Source: AP-16 sp036395835 (GTDB taxonomy: Bacteria; Pseudomonadota; Alphaproteobacteria; Rhizobiales; Xanthobacteraceae). From it: 15,106 nucleotides of DNA. The notes beneath the pieces are model-generated. The model did not search any database. It saw only the letters and a list, made by a program, of their open reading frames with translations, and was not told the DNA's origin. Position 1 is the first letter of the stretch. Each line of letters begins with the position of its first letter. Positions 1 to 6,740 of this stretch are shown piece after piece. The translations under genes and the position numbers were made by a program. The stretch covers positions 1 through 15,106 of the forward strand of contig DASWCW010000104.1 of NCBI GenBank assembly GCA_036395835.1. Direction: 5' to 3'.

Positions 1-11
1 GGATTCGTCAT
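1..11 (-). CDS. start of a further element gene, cut by the window edge
   Basis: An ATG at 9-11 on the minus strand is preceded by GGAGAG (19-24) with a 7-base spacing, a good ribosome binding site. Only three codons (Met-Thr-Asn) and part of a fourth are inside the window, so nothing can be said about the product. It follows the small gene at 80-286 in the same direction and probably continues the same operon. Confidence 0.4.
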
Positions 12-37
12 GGCGTTGCTCTCCTTTGCGGAATCGA

Positions 38-63
38 CACCCCGAGCCTAACGGCTCAAGGTG
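38..63 (-). other. intercistronic hairpin
   Basis: Arms GAGCC (44-48) and GGCTC (53-57) enclose a TAAC loop. Outer arms CACC (38-41) and GGTG (60-63) pair across a 2x2 internal loop. It lies between the stop codon of the small gene at 80 and the start codon at 11. No T-run follows on the minus strand, so it is not a classical intrinsic terminator. It may be an mRNA-processing or stability structure, or chance. Confidence 0.3.
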
Positions 64-79
64 GGCAACGCCTACCTCC

Positions 80-286
80 CTATTTCAACATCGGCCGGGG
101 CATCCCCGTTCTGGACTTCCACATCTCGTGTACCAGATAAGCTACCACGGCCATCTCGGCGTTGTTCAGCGCGGCAGCAAGCATGAGGATCGCCGGGTAC
201 GGCAGCATGACGAACAGGTCCTTGCGCTTGGCCAGCTTCTCCCTGTGGCGGCGTGAAACGTTGGTCTCGATCTCGATTGCATCCAT
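80..286 (-). CDS. small phage protein resembling the N-terminal part of a winged-helix family; possibly truncated
   Basis: This 68-residue protein starts at ATG 284-286 behind a strong GAGGAG with 6-base spacing, 10 bases after the polymerase stop, so it is translated in the same operon. A charged N-terminus (residues 1-22) is followed by a hydrophobic stretch and AVVAYLVHEMWKSRTG. That pattern resembles small phage winged-helix proteins that I recall as about 90-110 residues long. Those continue with a recognition helix and wing that are missing here. After the stop, the +1 frame reads NREVGV and then LEPLG, which looks like the lost continuation, so a frameshift next to the AAA run at the end of the gene is plausible. 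A DNA-binding role is inference only. Confidence 0.6.
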   Translation of the reverse strand: MDAIEIETNVSRRHREKLAKRKDLFVMLPYPAILMLAAALNNAEMAVVAYLVHEMWKSRTGMPRPMLK

Positions 287-296
287 GATCAGCTCC

Positions 297-2030
297 TCAA
301 GCTGCGGCCTGTGCGAGGCCGTTCAGCAGTTTCATCACCCGGTTCCACATTGGCGCACCGCCATCGTCCATGTACCGGTCCGGATGGCGCACGATCGCCG
401 CATCAGTGCGAACGTTCAGCCCGCTGACGGTCCGGCCGGCCCGGGTCATCAAATCCCGCATGTGAGTTACATCGGCTTCCAGCCGATCCAGCGGGGCGAC
501 GATCAAGAAGGCGTCATGGACCGGACAGCACACTTCGATCCCGGCCTCGGTGGCGGCGATGGCGGCGATGCGCATCATCTCTGCGCCATTGGCTTGTGCC
601 GGAAAGTTTTTTAAGGCGCCACTTTCAGTACCTGACGTAACGAGTTGTTTCCAACCAAATTCCGAGTGGATTTCTCCGGAGAATTGTGCCGTGGTAAGGC
701 GATCATCTGCCCACAACCAGAAGCGGCGATAGGTGGCGCGGTGGCGGGCATAGATCTCACGAGCGTCAGCCGGCGGAATCTTGACTGCCATCGCGAGCCC
801 TTGTGGGGTCATGCCGTAGGGCACGCCCAGCAGCAGCCGCTTACATGCGTTGCGGATCTCCGGGTGTGAGTGTTTGGTGGCGTTTGGTGGTGCCAGCTTA
901 GTGTCCCGGGCAAACTGCATGTAGGGATCCGAGTTTTCGTAAGCCTTGATTAGCTGCTCGTCGCCGCTGAGCCCGGCCATGATGGCAAATTCCTGGGCAG
1001 ACCAGTCGACGTAGGCGAGCCCATAACCTTCCGGTGGGCGGATCAGCCCGCGGCACCAGCGGGCGGGTCCGAAGATGAATTGTGTTGGTGGTGGCTGATT
1101 TCGTCCGGTGGCGGTCCAGAATGGGAAGAGCGAGCACCGGTTCCGGCCGTCGGCTCCTATGCGCAGGTCGGTAAGACGCAGCTCGTTCAGCGTGGTGCGC
1201 AGCTGGCGCAGCTGCTCGAGCTGGGGACGGATCTGCGCCTGCGACCGGAACGTGTCGCGGTCGAGCACCAGGTTGCCGCTCTTGACCGGCCAGTCGTTGA
1301 TGTTCTGCCGGGCCAGGTAATCAGCGAAACGGTTGGTCCTGAAATGCTGTTCTTCGTAGACGCCGTAATTCACATCCACATCGCGGATCAGGGCGAGCTT
1401 CAGCCGTTCCCAGTCCGACGTCATTCTCCGATACAACGGCGCGTCGACCGGAACCCCGATGTGCTCCATGCAGGCAACGGCGGCCATGTAGCGTGCGCGA
1501 TAGAGAGCCGCGGGTAAGTCGATCGACGGCAGCATGACCGGCAGCAGTGCCTCACCTGCATCGACGTCCGTTGCGCAATAGTCGAGGATTGCTTTCTGCT
1601 CTGCCGGCGACCAGCTTGTCCGGCTCATGATCAGCTGGCGCATGGAGGTCTTCTCGCTGGCATCGATGTCTGCCAGGCCGCGCATGGCCAGGGCGGCCAG
1701 CAGGTTATTCTGGTTCTTCGGCGGGAACGCGTTCGTCTGCAGCCGGTGCTCGACGTAGAGATCGAGCGCGTTGTGCGGAAATGGCCAGCGCAGAGCCAGG
1801 AAGCATCTGAGTTCTGAAACCGCGTTGTAAGCTACCAGCAATGCCTCGGGGCCGACGTCGAACGGCGCGCGGAACATTGCTTGCAGCTCGTCCTTCCATG
1901 CTCGGATCTCGCGGCGGGTGAACAGCTCCCTCGCCACCATGCAGACCGGGACGGGATGTAGATTCGAGTCGGACCCAAACTCAAAATCTACGTTCCACAC
2001 CTCGCGGAAGCGCTGCAGTTTTTCAATCAT
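297..2030 (-). CDS. phage-type family A DNA polymerase (3'-5' exonuclease plus polymerase domains)
   Basis: A 577-residue DNA-dependent DNA polymerase, probably replicating the element. It lacks the 5'-3' exonuclease domain of cellular Pol I and is phage-sized. Exonuclease motif I is VDFEFG with Asp15 and Glu17. Motif II is YNAVSEL with Glu73 where Asp is usual. Motif III is YCATD with Tyr151 and Asp155. In the palm and fingers, motif A is YVDWSAQEF (Asp342), motif B runs from Lys397 to Tyr405-Gly406 in LLLGVPYGM, and motif C is PVHDAF (His505, Asp506), with Ala where Pol I has Glu. NFPAQANGAEMM (475-486) matches the conserved segment before motif C. The start ATG overlaps the upstream stop in ATGA and has AGGGG about 5 bases upstream. 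The catalytic residues look intact. Confidence 0.95.
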   Translation of the reverse strand: MIEKLQRFREVWNVDFEFGSDSNLHPVPVCMVARELFTRREIRAWKDELQAMFRAPFDVGPEALLVAYNAVSELRCFLALRWPFPHNALDLYVEHRLQTNAFPPKNQNNLLAALAMRGLADIDASEKTSMRQLIMSRTSWSPAEQKAILDYCATDVDAGEALLPVMLPSIDLPAALYRARYMAAVACMEHIGVPVDAPLYRRMTSDWERLKLALIRDVDVNYGVYEEQHFRTNRFADYLARQNINDWPVKSGNLVLDRDTFRSQAQIRPQLEQLRQLRTTLNELRLTDLRIGADGRNRCSLFPFWTATGRNQPPPTQFIFGPARWCRGLIRPPEGYGLAYVDWSAQEFAIMAGLSGDEQLIKAYENSDPYMQFARDTKLAPPNATKHSHPEIRNACKRLLLGVPYGMTPQGLAMAVKIPPADAREIYARHRATYRRFWLWADDRLTTAQFSGEIHSEFGWKQLVTSGTESGALKNFPAQANGAEMMRIAAIAATEAGIEVCCPVHDAFLIVAPLDRLEADVTHMRDLMTRAGRTVSGLNVRTDAAIVRHPDRYMDDGGAPMWNRVMKLLNGLAQAAA

Positions 2031-2611
2031 GTGAGCCCCTGCAGCTGGCGCACGACGGGATGATCGTCGGAGGTGATGACCAGCCCGCGGAATGCCGTCT
2101 CAAGCAGTTCGCTGAAAGTCTTGTCCGACCACTCTGGTTCTGGCAGGTCGCCGCTGGGCATGAAGATGCGGTAGAACCCAGCGCGCTGGTCCGGCACCAT
2201 CTTCACCCATTCCTTTTTTGCCTTCTCAACCGCGTCGCGGGCTGTTTCGAGCCAAGGATTGGCCCGGCCGTCGAGCGCCAGCGGCACTGGGTAGATACGA
2301 GTCACGCGGCTTGGCCAAGTGAACAGCACCGAGATCAACACTTGCCTGGCGTAGAGCCCCATGGTGTCGCGCATGTTTGGCGCGACGAAGTACTGTTTGC
2401 GCTCAGTCTTGTCCTCATACACGTACGCGACGAGCGACATGTCCGGTCTCGGGTTCGTGCGGAAGAACTCTTCCTTGCCAGGGCGACCGATCGGCAAGTG
2501 GCTCATGATCTCACGCGACGTGGCCGTGAGATCTGTTGCCTGGCGCAGCGCCTCGATGTCGTCGAAAATGCTTGGCCGAGCGGAGAACGGAACAATGGGG
2601 TCGGTGGGCAT
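2027..2611 (-). CDS. conserved phage/plasmid protein of unknown function, next to the DNA polymerase
   Basis: A 194-residue soluble protein with no signal peptide or membrane segment. The chosen start is ATG 2609-2611 (MPTDPIVPF), because AGAGGAG lies 7 bases upstream. A longer form from a TTG at 2647 is possible but lacks a binding site. The pattern EEFFRTNP, then YFVAP, LFTWP, a WVKM helix, PEPEW and a C-terminal DHPVVRQLQG matches, from memory, a widespread phage and plasmid family whose role is not known to me. Position in the replication operon, with its stop overlapping the polymerase start by 4 bp, suggests a replication-associated or polymerase-coupled job. That part is inference. Confidence 0.8.
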   Translation of the reverse strand: MPTDPIVPFSARPSIFDDIEALRQATDLTATSREIMSHLPIGRPGKEEFFRTNPRPDMSLVAYVYEDKTERKQYFVAPNMRDTMGLYARQVLISVLFTWPSRVTRIYPVPLALDGRANPWLETARDAVEKAKKEWVKMVPDQRAGFYRIFMPSGDLPEPEWSDKTFSELLETAFRGLVITSDDHPVVRQLQGLT

Positions 2612-2643
2612 AGTCATTCTCCTCTGATTAGTTTTCGCTGCAC

Positions 2644-3013
2644 TCAAAACGGCACGTCGTCACCAAGATCATCCTTGAGGCTGCGCTTGGTTTTCGCCCC
2701 AGCCGCCGCAACCAGCTTTGGCTTGGCGGCCGCCTCGGGGATCTTGATGCGCGTGCCGAGCGTCGGCTTGCCCTTCATCGTCGTCTCAGCGGCGTAGAAC
2801 ACGATCGAGCTGTCGGAATCCTCGCCGTAAGCGGCGGCGAGCGTGTCCCAATTAGTTCCGTTGAGCACCAGCCCGGACGAAACCTCCTCGGCTTGGTGTC
2901 GTCCTGGCCGACCTTCTCCATCCGCGTCTGCACGATGGTGAGCTGCCATTCGCGGTCGCCGATGTCGGTTGCGCGCGGATGTACTTCGATGGAAGCGCGT
3001 CAGATTTTTTCAT
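2644..3013 (-). pseudogene. small phage protein with SSB-like acidic tail, broken by two frameshifts
   Basis: The gene begins at ATG 3011-3013 (MKKSDALPSKYIRA), with AGGAG 8 bases upstream. The coding pattern then moves between frames. TDIGDREWQLTIVQTRMEKV follows only if two bases in the GCGCGC tract near 2970 are removed. EEVSSGLVLNGTNWDTLAAAYG follows only if one base is added after AAGCC near 2900. The repaired protein of about 120 residues matches, from memory, a phage family of about 100-120 residues that starts MKxSDxFPSKYLKA and has a central GLVLNxTNxxxIAxAYG. The C-terminus DDLGDDVPF is like the acidic SSB tail (DDDIPF) that recruits replication partners. As written in the window it cannot make the full protein. 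Sequencing error cannot be excluded. Confidence 0.7.
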
Positions 3014-3017
3014 GGGA

Positions 3018-3578
3018 TTAGCTCCTGGCGTGGTGTCGCATAGCTGGAACGGTTCATCGGGGACGCCGAAGAGACGAACCGTCTCGGTTAGGAACTCGAC
3101 GGTGCCCTTGCTGAGCCAGGCGATGTGCCGCCGGCAATTCTTCGCAGACCGGTACGCCGATCTTCTCGACACCCGCTTCCACGTAGTGCTTCTGATTTTC
3201 CCAAAAGCTAAGCGGAATGTAGGCGAGGTGGCCGTTGCCGAAACGGCAGTAGATGTCCTCCGCTTCTTCCTGGACGCTGGTGTCGTCGATGTACTCCTCG
3301 TTGGTGCTCGGCCGCCCGTTGTCGTCGGCGCAGATGCTGATCGGCAGCTTGCCGTTCTTGCGACATGCGGAGATCAGCTTCTCGCAAGCCTCGAACTCGC
3401 CCTTGGTGATGCTGCCCTCGCCCTCAATGATGTAGTTCCACTCCCGGACGCCGATCTTCAGATTCATGTCCCTGTGGAGACGAATGACATCCTGACACGA
3501 TTCCTCGAGCGCGGCCTCGTAAGCTGCGACTGCTTCAGACTCCTGGTATCCCGGATTGCGCCGTGGCATCTTGATCAT
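3018..3578 (-). pseudogene. conserved phage protein of unknown function, C-terminal part frameshifted
   Basis: The frame starts at ATG 3576-3578 (MIKMPRRNPGYQ), overlapping the ParB-like stop in ATGA. It stays clearly coding for about 145 residues, including GVREWNYIIEGEG, KGEFEACEKLI, CRKNGKLP and YIPLSFWENQKHYVE, with a final VEKIGVPVCEELP. Near 3125-3133 the coding pattern moves to another frame (IAWLSKGTVEFLTETVRLFG), as if one G had been inserted. The unshifted frame ends with a Ser/Arg-rich tail at 3054. A later in-frame TAA at 3018 overlaps the next gene's binding site and may be the ancestral stop. From memory, homologues of the N-terminal part can be much longer, with a toprim-like C-terminal half, so this copy may also be shortened by deletion. 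Function unknown. Confidence 0.6.
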
Positions 3579-4471
3579 GACATCGGCCTCGCCGGCATGA
3601 GCACGTCTTTCAAGTTGCCGAGATAGCGTCGCGCAGTGTCCACCCGAATCGAAAGCGCCTCGCATTCGTCTGGCGTCAGCTCGCGGACGGCGTCCACGAA
3701 CTGGATCGCACCGAGCACGTCGACCAGCCGGTCGACCGCCTCACAGAGCAGCGATGGTTTTCTTGCCGCCGGAACAGTCTCACTGCCGTACGCCGGTTCC
3801 GGCATGCACGGCGACTCGATCCCGGGCGTGGTGAAAGACTGGGCCGAAACGGTTTTGCCGTCCTTGGGCTCCGGGCCGTCATCTGCAGCCGGTCTCGACT
3901 TCGGCTTCGAGTTCGACTTCGGCTTCTTGGCCTTCCTCGACTTGCCGTCGGCACCCTTGGTTTTCTCCAACTGGTCAATTTGACCAGTTGACCCCAACTC
4001 ATCCCGAACAGCGCCGACCGTAGCGTGGTGCGCCTTCGCCGTCTTTCCGATCTCGCGATTCGACTTCTCGGGAGCGGCCTTAATGAGGGCCGCAATGACA
4101 TCGCGCTTCTGCTTGGGCGTGAGGTGCCGGCGATGAAGATTCGCCGAGATGACGAAAGCGAGCGGGTCGTCGCCCGAGAACGTGTGGAAGATCGGAGCCA
4201 CACCGCTCCGCAGGCAGGCTCGATATCTGTTCCGGCCGTCGAGGATCTGACCCTCATGCTTGATGATCGGCTGCATCAAGCCGTTGGTGCTGATGTCTTT
4301 CACCAGCTCGTCGAATTCCTTGCCCTCCATGAGCGGAAACTTCGCGGCGAACGGGTGGAACTCCATCAAGGCCTTAGCTATGGCCTTGGTCTCAGCAAGC
4401 GGCGTGAGCGGTGTCTTGTCGCCGCCGCGATCTTGATCTGGTCTGAATTTCCGTGAGATAAGCCTGGCCAT
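3575..4471 (-). CDS. ParB/Srx-fold domain DNA-binding protein
   Basis: A 298-residue protein with a ParB-like N-terminal domain at about residues 38-115. It carries the pattern HPFAAKFP, LMQPIIKHEGQILDG and GRNRYRAC (79-86), then NLHRRHLTPKQK. A helix-turn-helix with KSNREIGKTAKAHHATVGAVR (about 136-156) follows. A Lys-rich linker (165-210) leads to a C-terminal helical region (about 238-290). Proteins of this kind in alphaproteobacterial prophages act as DNA-binding regulators or partition-like factors. No ParA partner is visible, so true plasmid partition is not supported. The start has GGAGG with 6-base spacing. The C-terminus overlaps the next gene by 4 bp. A perfect 23-bp palindrome lies inside the gene at 3968-3990. 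Confidence 0.85.
   Translation of the reverse strand: MARLISRKFRPDQDRGGDKTPLTPLAETKAIAKALMEFHPFAAKFPLMEGKEFDELVKDISTNGLMQPIIKHEGQILDGRNRYRACLRSGVAPIFHTFSGDDPLAFVISANLHRRHLTPKQKRDVIAALIKAAPEKSNREIGKTAKAHHATVGAVRDELGSTGQIDQLEKTKGADGKSRKAKKPKSNSKPKSRPAADDGPEPKDGKTVSAQSFTTPGIESPCMPEPAYGSETVPAARKPSLLCEAVDRLVDVLGAIQFVDAVRELTPDECEALSIRVDTARRYLGNLKDVLMPARPMS
3968..3990. repeat. perfect palindrome inside the ParB-like gene
   Basis: Left arm CAACTGGTCAA (3968-3978) and right arm TTGACCAGTTG (3980-3990) are exact reverse complements around a single T at 3979. It encodes the Ser-Thr-Gly-Gln-Ile-Asp-Gln-Leu segment just after the HTH. Its length suits a dimeric operator or a parS-like site for the protein encoded by the same gene. 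Homologues may conserve the amino acids, so protein-level selection could also explain it. Confidence 0.55.
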
Positions 4472-4518
4472 GTCGGGCCTCCGGATTCGATTGTCTTGTG
4501 CAGAGACGGAATTGGCGG

Positions 4519-4540
4519 CGGGCTCCTAGGCGGGAGCCCG
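4519..4540 (-). terminator. strong hairpin between the HTH gene and the ParB-like gene; possible terminator or attenuator
   Basis: Arms CGGGCTCC (4519-4526) and GGAGCCCG (4533-4540) are perfectly complementary around a 6-base loop. On the minus strand the hairpin begins 7 bases after the TAA at 4548-4550 and ends 47 bases before the ParB-like start codon. No T-tract follows, so if it ends transcription it does so poorly or with Rho. Confidence 0.4.
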
Positions 4541-4547
4541 TCGTCGC

Positions 4548-4871
4548 TTAGGCGGCAGTGGTATTCTGGGATTCTTGCTGGGCCTGCCACGCCGCATCAG
4601 CTTCGTAACTGATGAAACGGCGGGTGCCGACGCGATACGTCACCGGCCCGAGGCCGAGGCGGGCCAATTTATAGAACATGGCCTTTGAGAGACGGCGCGC
4701 CGTGCACCACTCAGCCACCGTCATTGCGCGGCGCTGAGCAAGAGACTCTTCGCGCTGGCGCTGGCGGCGGGCGCGTTCCCTGTCAGAGATGTCTAGATTG
4801 GTTATGCGGGTCACCCGTTTGTGGAATCGGATGACCCTCCATCTACGCCCTGTAGGCGTGGCTAGAAACAC
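4548..4871 (-). CDS. excisionase/AlpA-like helix-turn-helix protein
   Basis: The C-terminal half reads MTVAEWCTARRLSKAMFYKLARLG followed by GPVTYRVGTRRFISYEAD. This is the typical layout of small MerR-fold excisionase or AlpA-like proteins: two helices, then a wing ending in an Ile-Ser-Tyr-Glu strand. Such proteins bend DNA next to att sites and steer the recombinase towards excision, or act as regulators. The start is unsettled. The longest frame begins at GTG 4869-4871 just after an AT-rich palindrome, another GTG lies at 4812-4814, and the ATG at 4722-4724 gives only the HTH. None has a clear binding site. The position downstream of the recombinase in the same direction supports an Xis role. 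That role is inference. Confidence 0.7.
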   Translation of the reverse strand: MFLATPTGRRWRVIRFHKRVTRITNLDISDRERARRQRQREESLAQRRAMTVAEWCTARRLSKAMFYKLARLGLGPVTYRVGTRRFISYEADAAWQAQQESQNTTAA

Positions 4872-4875
4872 GTCA

Positions 4876-4892
4876 ATTAAATGCTATTTAAT
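4876..4892. repeat. AT-rich perfect inverted repeat
   Basis: ATTAAAT (4876-4882) and ATTTAAT (4886-4892) are exact inverted copies around GCT. It spans the last codons and stop of the 155-residue gene and lies 4 bases before the longest start of the HTH gene. In a region of about 58% G+C such an AT palindrome is conspicuous. It could be an operator for the HTH protein. The evidence is positional only. Confidence 0.4.
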
Positions 4893-5344
4893 GTTCTGCT
4901 TCTAGCCTGCCGCAGTCGATCGCTTTCCTCGCGCAAATACCGACGTACGTCAGCCATCGTAATGCCGTACTGTTTGGCCGCAAACTGGTGAACGAGCTTC
5001 GACCGCATACGGTCGGGCAAAATCCGCCGCCGAGCCCACCGCTGCCGCTGCCCTTCGGTCATCAAGGTCCGCAGCTGTTCGTCTGTTGCTTCCAGCCCTT
5101 CTGCAACAACCTTGTAGACTATCTCCCTGATGACCTGTGTGGAAGGCTGTTTTTGTCGGCCGCGGGTGCGCTTCGGCTTGTGCTTGAGCCCCAGCTGAAA
5201 ATCCCTCAGCTGCCGCGCCAGCAGGCCCATCGCTCGCTCGCAGCGCTGCACCTCGGAGCGGAGCAGCCGCACCTCGGAGCCAAGCGCCTTGCGGCGCTCG
5301 CGCTCTCGCCGAATCCGTCCGGCGAGCCAGATCCGATCGGTCAT
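4877..5344 (-). CDS. small basic coiled-coil protein between recombinase and excisionase-like gene; function unknown
   Basis: A 155-residue protein very rich in Arg, Lys, Gln and Glu. Residues about 7-50 form a heptad-like charged helix (RRERERRKALGSEVRLLRSE) suited to a coiled coil. A basic linker KHKPKRTRGRQKQ and two more helical stretches follow, ending in GITMADVRRYLREESDRLR. No family is recognised. The ATG (5342-5344) is 4 bases after the recombinase stop, with no clear binding site, so translation is probably coupled to the recombinase. The basic composition and the position suggest a nucleic-acid-binding accessory factor, but this is inference. Confidence 0.65.
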   Translation of the reverse strand: MTDRIWLAGRIRRERERRKALGSEVRLLRSEVQRCERAMGLLARQLRDFQLGLKHKPKRTRGRQKQPSTQVIREIVYKVVAEGLEATDEQLRTLMTEGQRQRWARRRILPDRMRSKLVHQFAAKQYGITMADVRRYLREESDRLRQARSRTLNSI

Positions 5345-5348
5345 GGCG

Positions 5349-6617
5349 TCAACCGATCTGCCGGACGTTGCTGGACTTCAATCCGTAAACAGGCGCCGAT
5401 GCGCGGACAGCGTCGGCGACATAGCTCGCGGACAAATGGCCGTAATGCTTCTCAATCATCCGGGTGCTGGTGTGCCCGAGATTTCGGGCCAACACGACCA
5501 GCGGCATGCCATTCATCACCGCGTGCGATGCATAGGTGTGGCGCAATCCATGGAAATTGATTGGCGGCTCGATCCCCGCCCTGGCACACGCCGCACGGAT
5601 CGGCTTCTCCTGGTTTGATCGTTTCCAGGGCCGGCCGCCGCCGTTGACGAAGATGTGGTCCACGGCGGACTTGCTGATGCAGCACTGCTTGAAGAATTCG
5701 ATGGCTTCCGCCGACAAGACGATATGGCGCGCTTGGCCGGACTTGCTTTGCCGGATGATGATCGTGCCGCTATCGGGATGGAAATCGCCGACCGTCAACC
5801 GGGCGAGCTCGCCGTATCTGCAGCCGGTTTGCAACGCGCCCGTTGCCAGCAGGCGGAAATCGGGATCGGCGGCATTGATCAGCCGCTGGCATTCGGCGAT
5901 CGAGAGGAACCGCAGCCTGGCAGCATCCACGCCGTGGAACGGCTGCACCTTCGCCCACGCTGCATTGCTCGACACGTCCCCCGACCGCCAGGCAAGGTTC
6001 AATGCTGCCCGTAGAACCGACCACGTCCGGTTGGCGGTCGAGCGGCGGCGGCGCTTGGATTCCTCGTCATCATCATCGACGTCGCGGTATCGCTGCGCCT
6101 CACCCGCGGTGGTCCGGATCCTAGGCTTCGCCGCAGCCACCCCGGCCAGCCACCGCTGCAATGCCGCGGTGGTCAACGACTCCACCTCGACGTCACCCAG
6201 CGCCGGAATGATCAGCGCGTCGGCACGCCAACGCGCATCGGTCGGCTTACCGCGCATCTCCTGGTGCTCGAAATAGCCGTCGATGACATCTGCAATCGTC
6301 AGCGGTCCCGACTTGCCGGCGGCCGCATGGGCATGGCGCACCATGCGCTCGCGGGCAGCGTCCTGGGCCTGCTTGAAACTCAGGATGGCGACGCCGTCCG
6401 CGTCGGAATAGTCGTCCGCGGCGGCGATCGTCTCAACGACGTAGGACTGGTTGCCGACGTACTGCCGGACGCACCAGGTGCCGGCTCTACCCTTCAGCCG
6501 GCGGTAGCCCAAGTGCGAGCCTGCTTCGATTTGCCTATAGAATGGCTTGCCACGCGGTGGCAGCTTCAGCCGCGCCGTGCGTGTGCCGAGGTTGGCGTCC
6601 TGTAGCGTTCTGGCCAT
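5349..6617 (-). CDS. int: tyrosine recombinase (phage-type integrase)
   Basis: A 422-residue site-specific recombinase for integration and excision of the element. The catalytic set is complete: Arg267 in TGCRYGELARL, Lys292 in QSKSGQARHI, His356 and Arg359 in NFHGLRHTYAS, His382 in NLGHTS, and Tyr392 in IEKHYGH. Residues about 1-100 form an arm-binding-like N-terminal region and 105-215 a core-binding SAM-like domain. The core-binding domain is interrupted by a charged insert of Asp/Glu then Arg (179-193). The start chosen is ATG 6615-6617, with AGGGGG 6 bases upstream and a candidate promoter 30 bases further on. The frame stays open upstream to 7607, but that part is antisense to the DUF2125 gene and is not protein-like. 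The two following genes are probably co-transcribed. Confidence 0.95.
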   Translation of the reverse strand: MARTLQDANLGTRTARLKLPPRGKPFYRQIEAGSHLGYRRLKGRAGTWCVRQYVGNQSYVVETIAAADDYSDADGVAILSFKQAQDAARERMVRHAHAAAGKSGPLTIADVIDGYFEHQEMRGKPTDARWRADALIIPALGDVEVESLTTAALQRWLAGVAAAKPRIRTTAGEAQRYRDVDDDDEESKRRRRSTANRTWSVLRAALNLAWRSGDVSSNAAWAKVQPFHGVDAARLRFLSIAECQRLINAADPDFRLLATGALQTGCRYGELARLTVGDFHPDSGTIIIRQSKSGQARHIVLSAEAIEFFKQCCISKSAVDHIFVNGGGRPWKRSNQEKPIRAACARAGIEPPINFHGLRHTYASHAVMNGMPLVVLARNLGHTSTRMIEKHYGHLSASYVADAVRASAPVYGLKSSNVRQIG

Positions 6618-6647
6618 GGCGTGCCCCCTGTGTCCAACACGATGGCC

Positions 6648-6676
6648 AATATACGTGCGTAAACAGCCGTAAACAA
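6648..6676 (-). promoter_or_regulatory. candidate promoter of the recombinase gene
   Basis: On the minus strand, TTGTTT (6671-6676) and TATATT (6648-6653) are separated by exactly 17 bases, and the -10 box lies 30 bases before the start codon. The -10 matches the sigma-70 consensus in five of six positions, the -35 in three. Two copies of TGTTTACG fall within the -35/spacer region, so a bound protein there would control transcription. Confidence 0.45.
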
Positions 6677-6740
6677 GGATAGTCACGAATAGCAGTCTCA
6701 CTGGGATTTCCGCGGGATTTCGTGTACTTCCATAGACACG
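6658..6740. repeat. phased direct repeats and a small inverted repeat next to the recombinase; likely att/arm-site region
   Basis: CGTAAACA occurs at 6658-6665 and 6668-6675, a 10-base period. GGGATTTC occurs at 6703-6710 and 6714-6721, an 11-base period. CGTGT (6721-6725) is mirrored by ACACG (6736-6740). Pairs of short repeats spaced by one helical turn beside an integrase gene are typical of recombinase arm sites and excisionase sites. The attachment core is expected close by. It cannot be defined because the opposite junction is not in the window, and no tRNA gene is present here. Confidence 0.45.
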
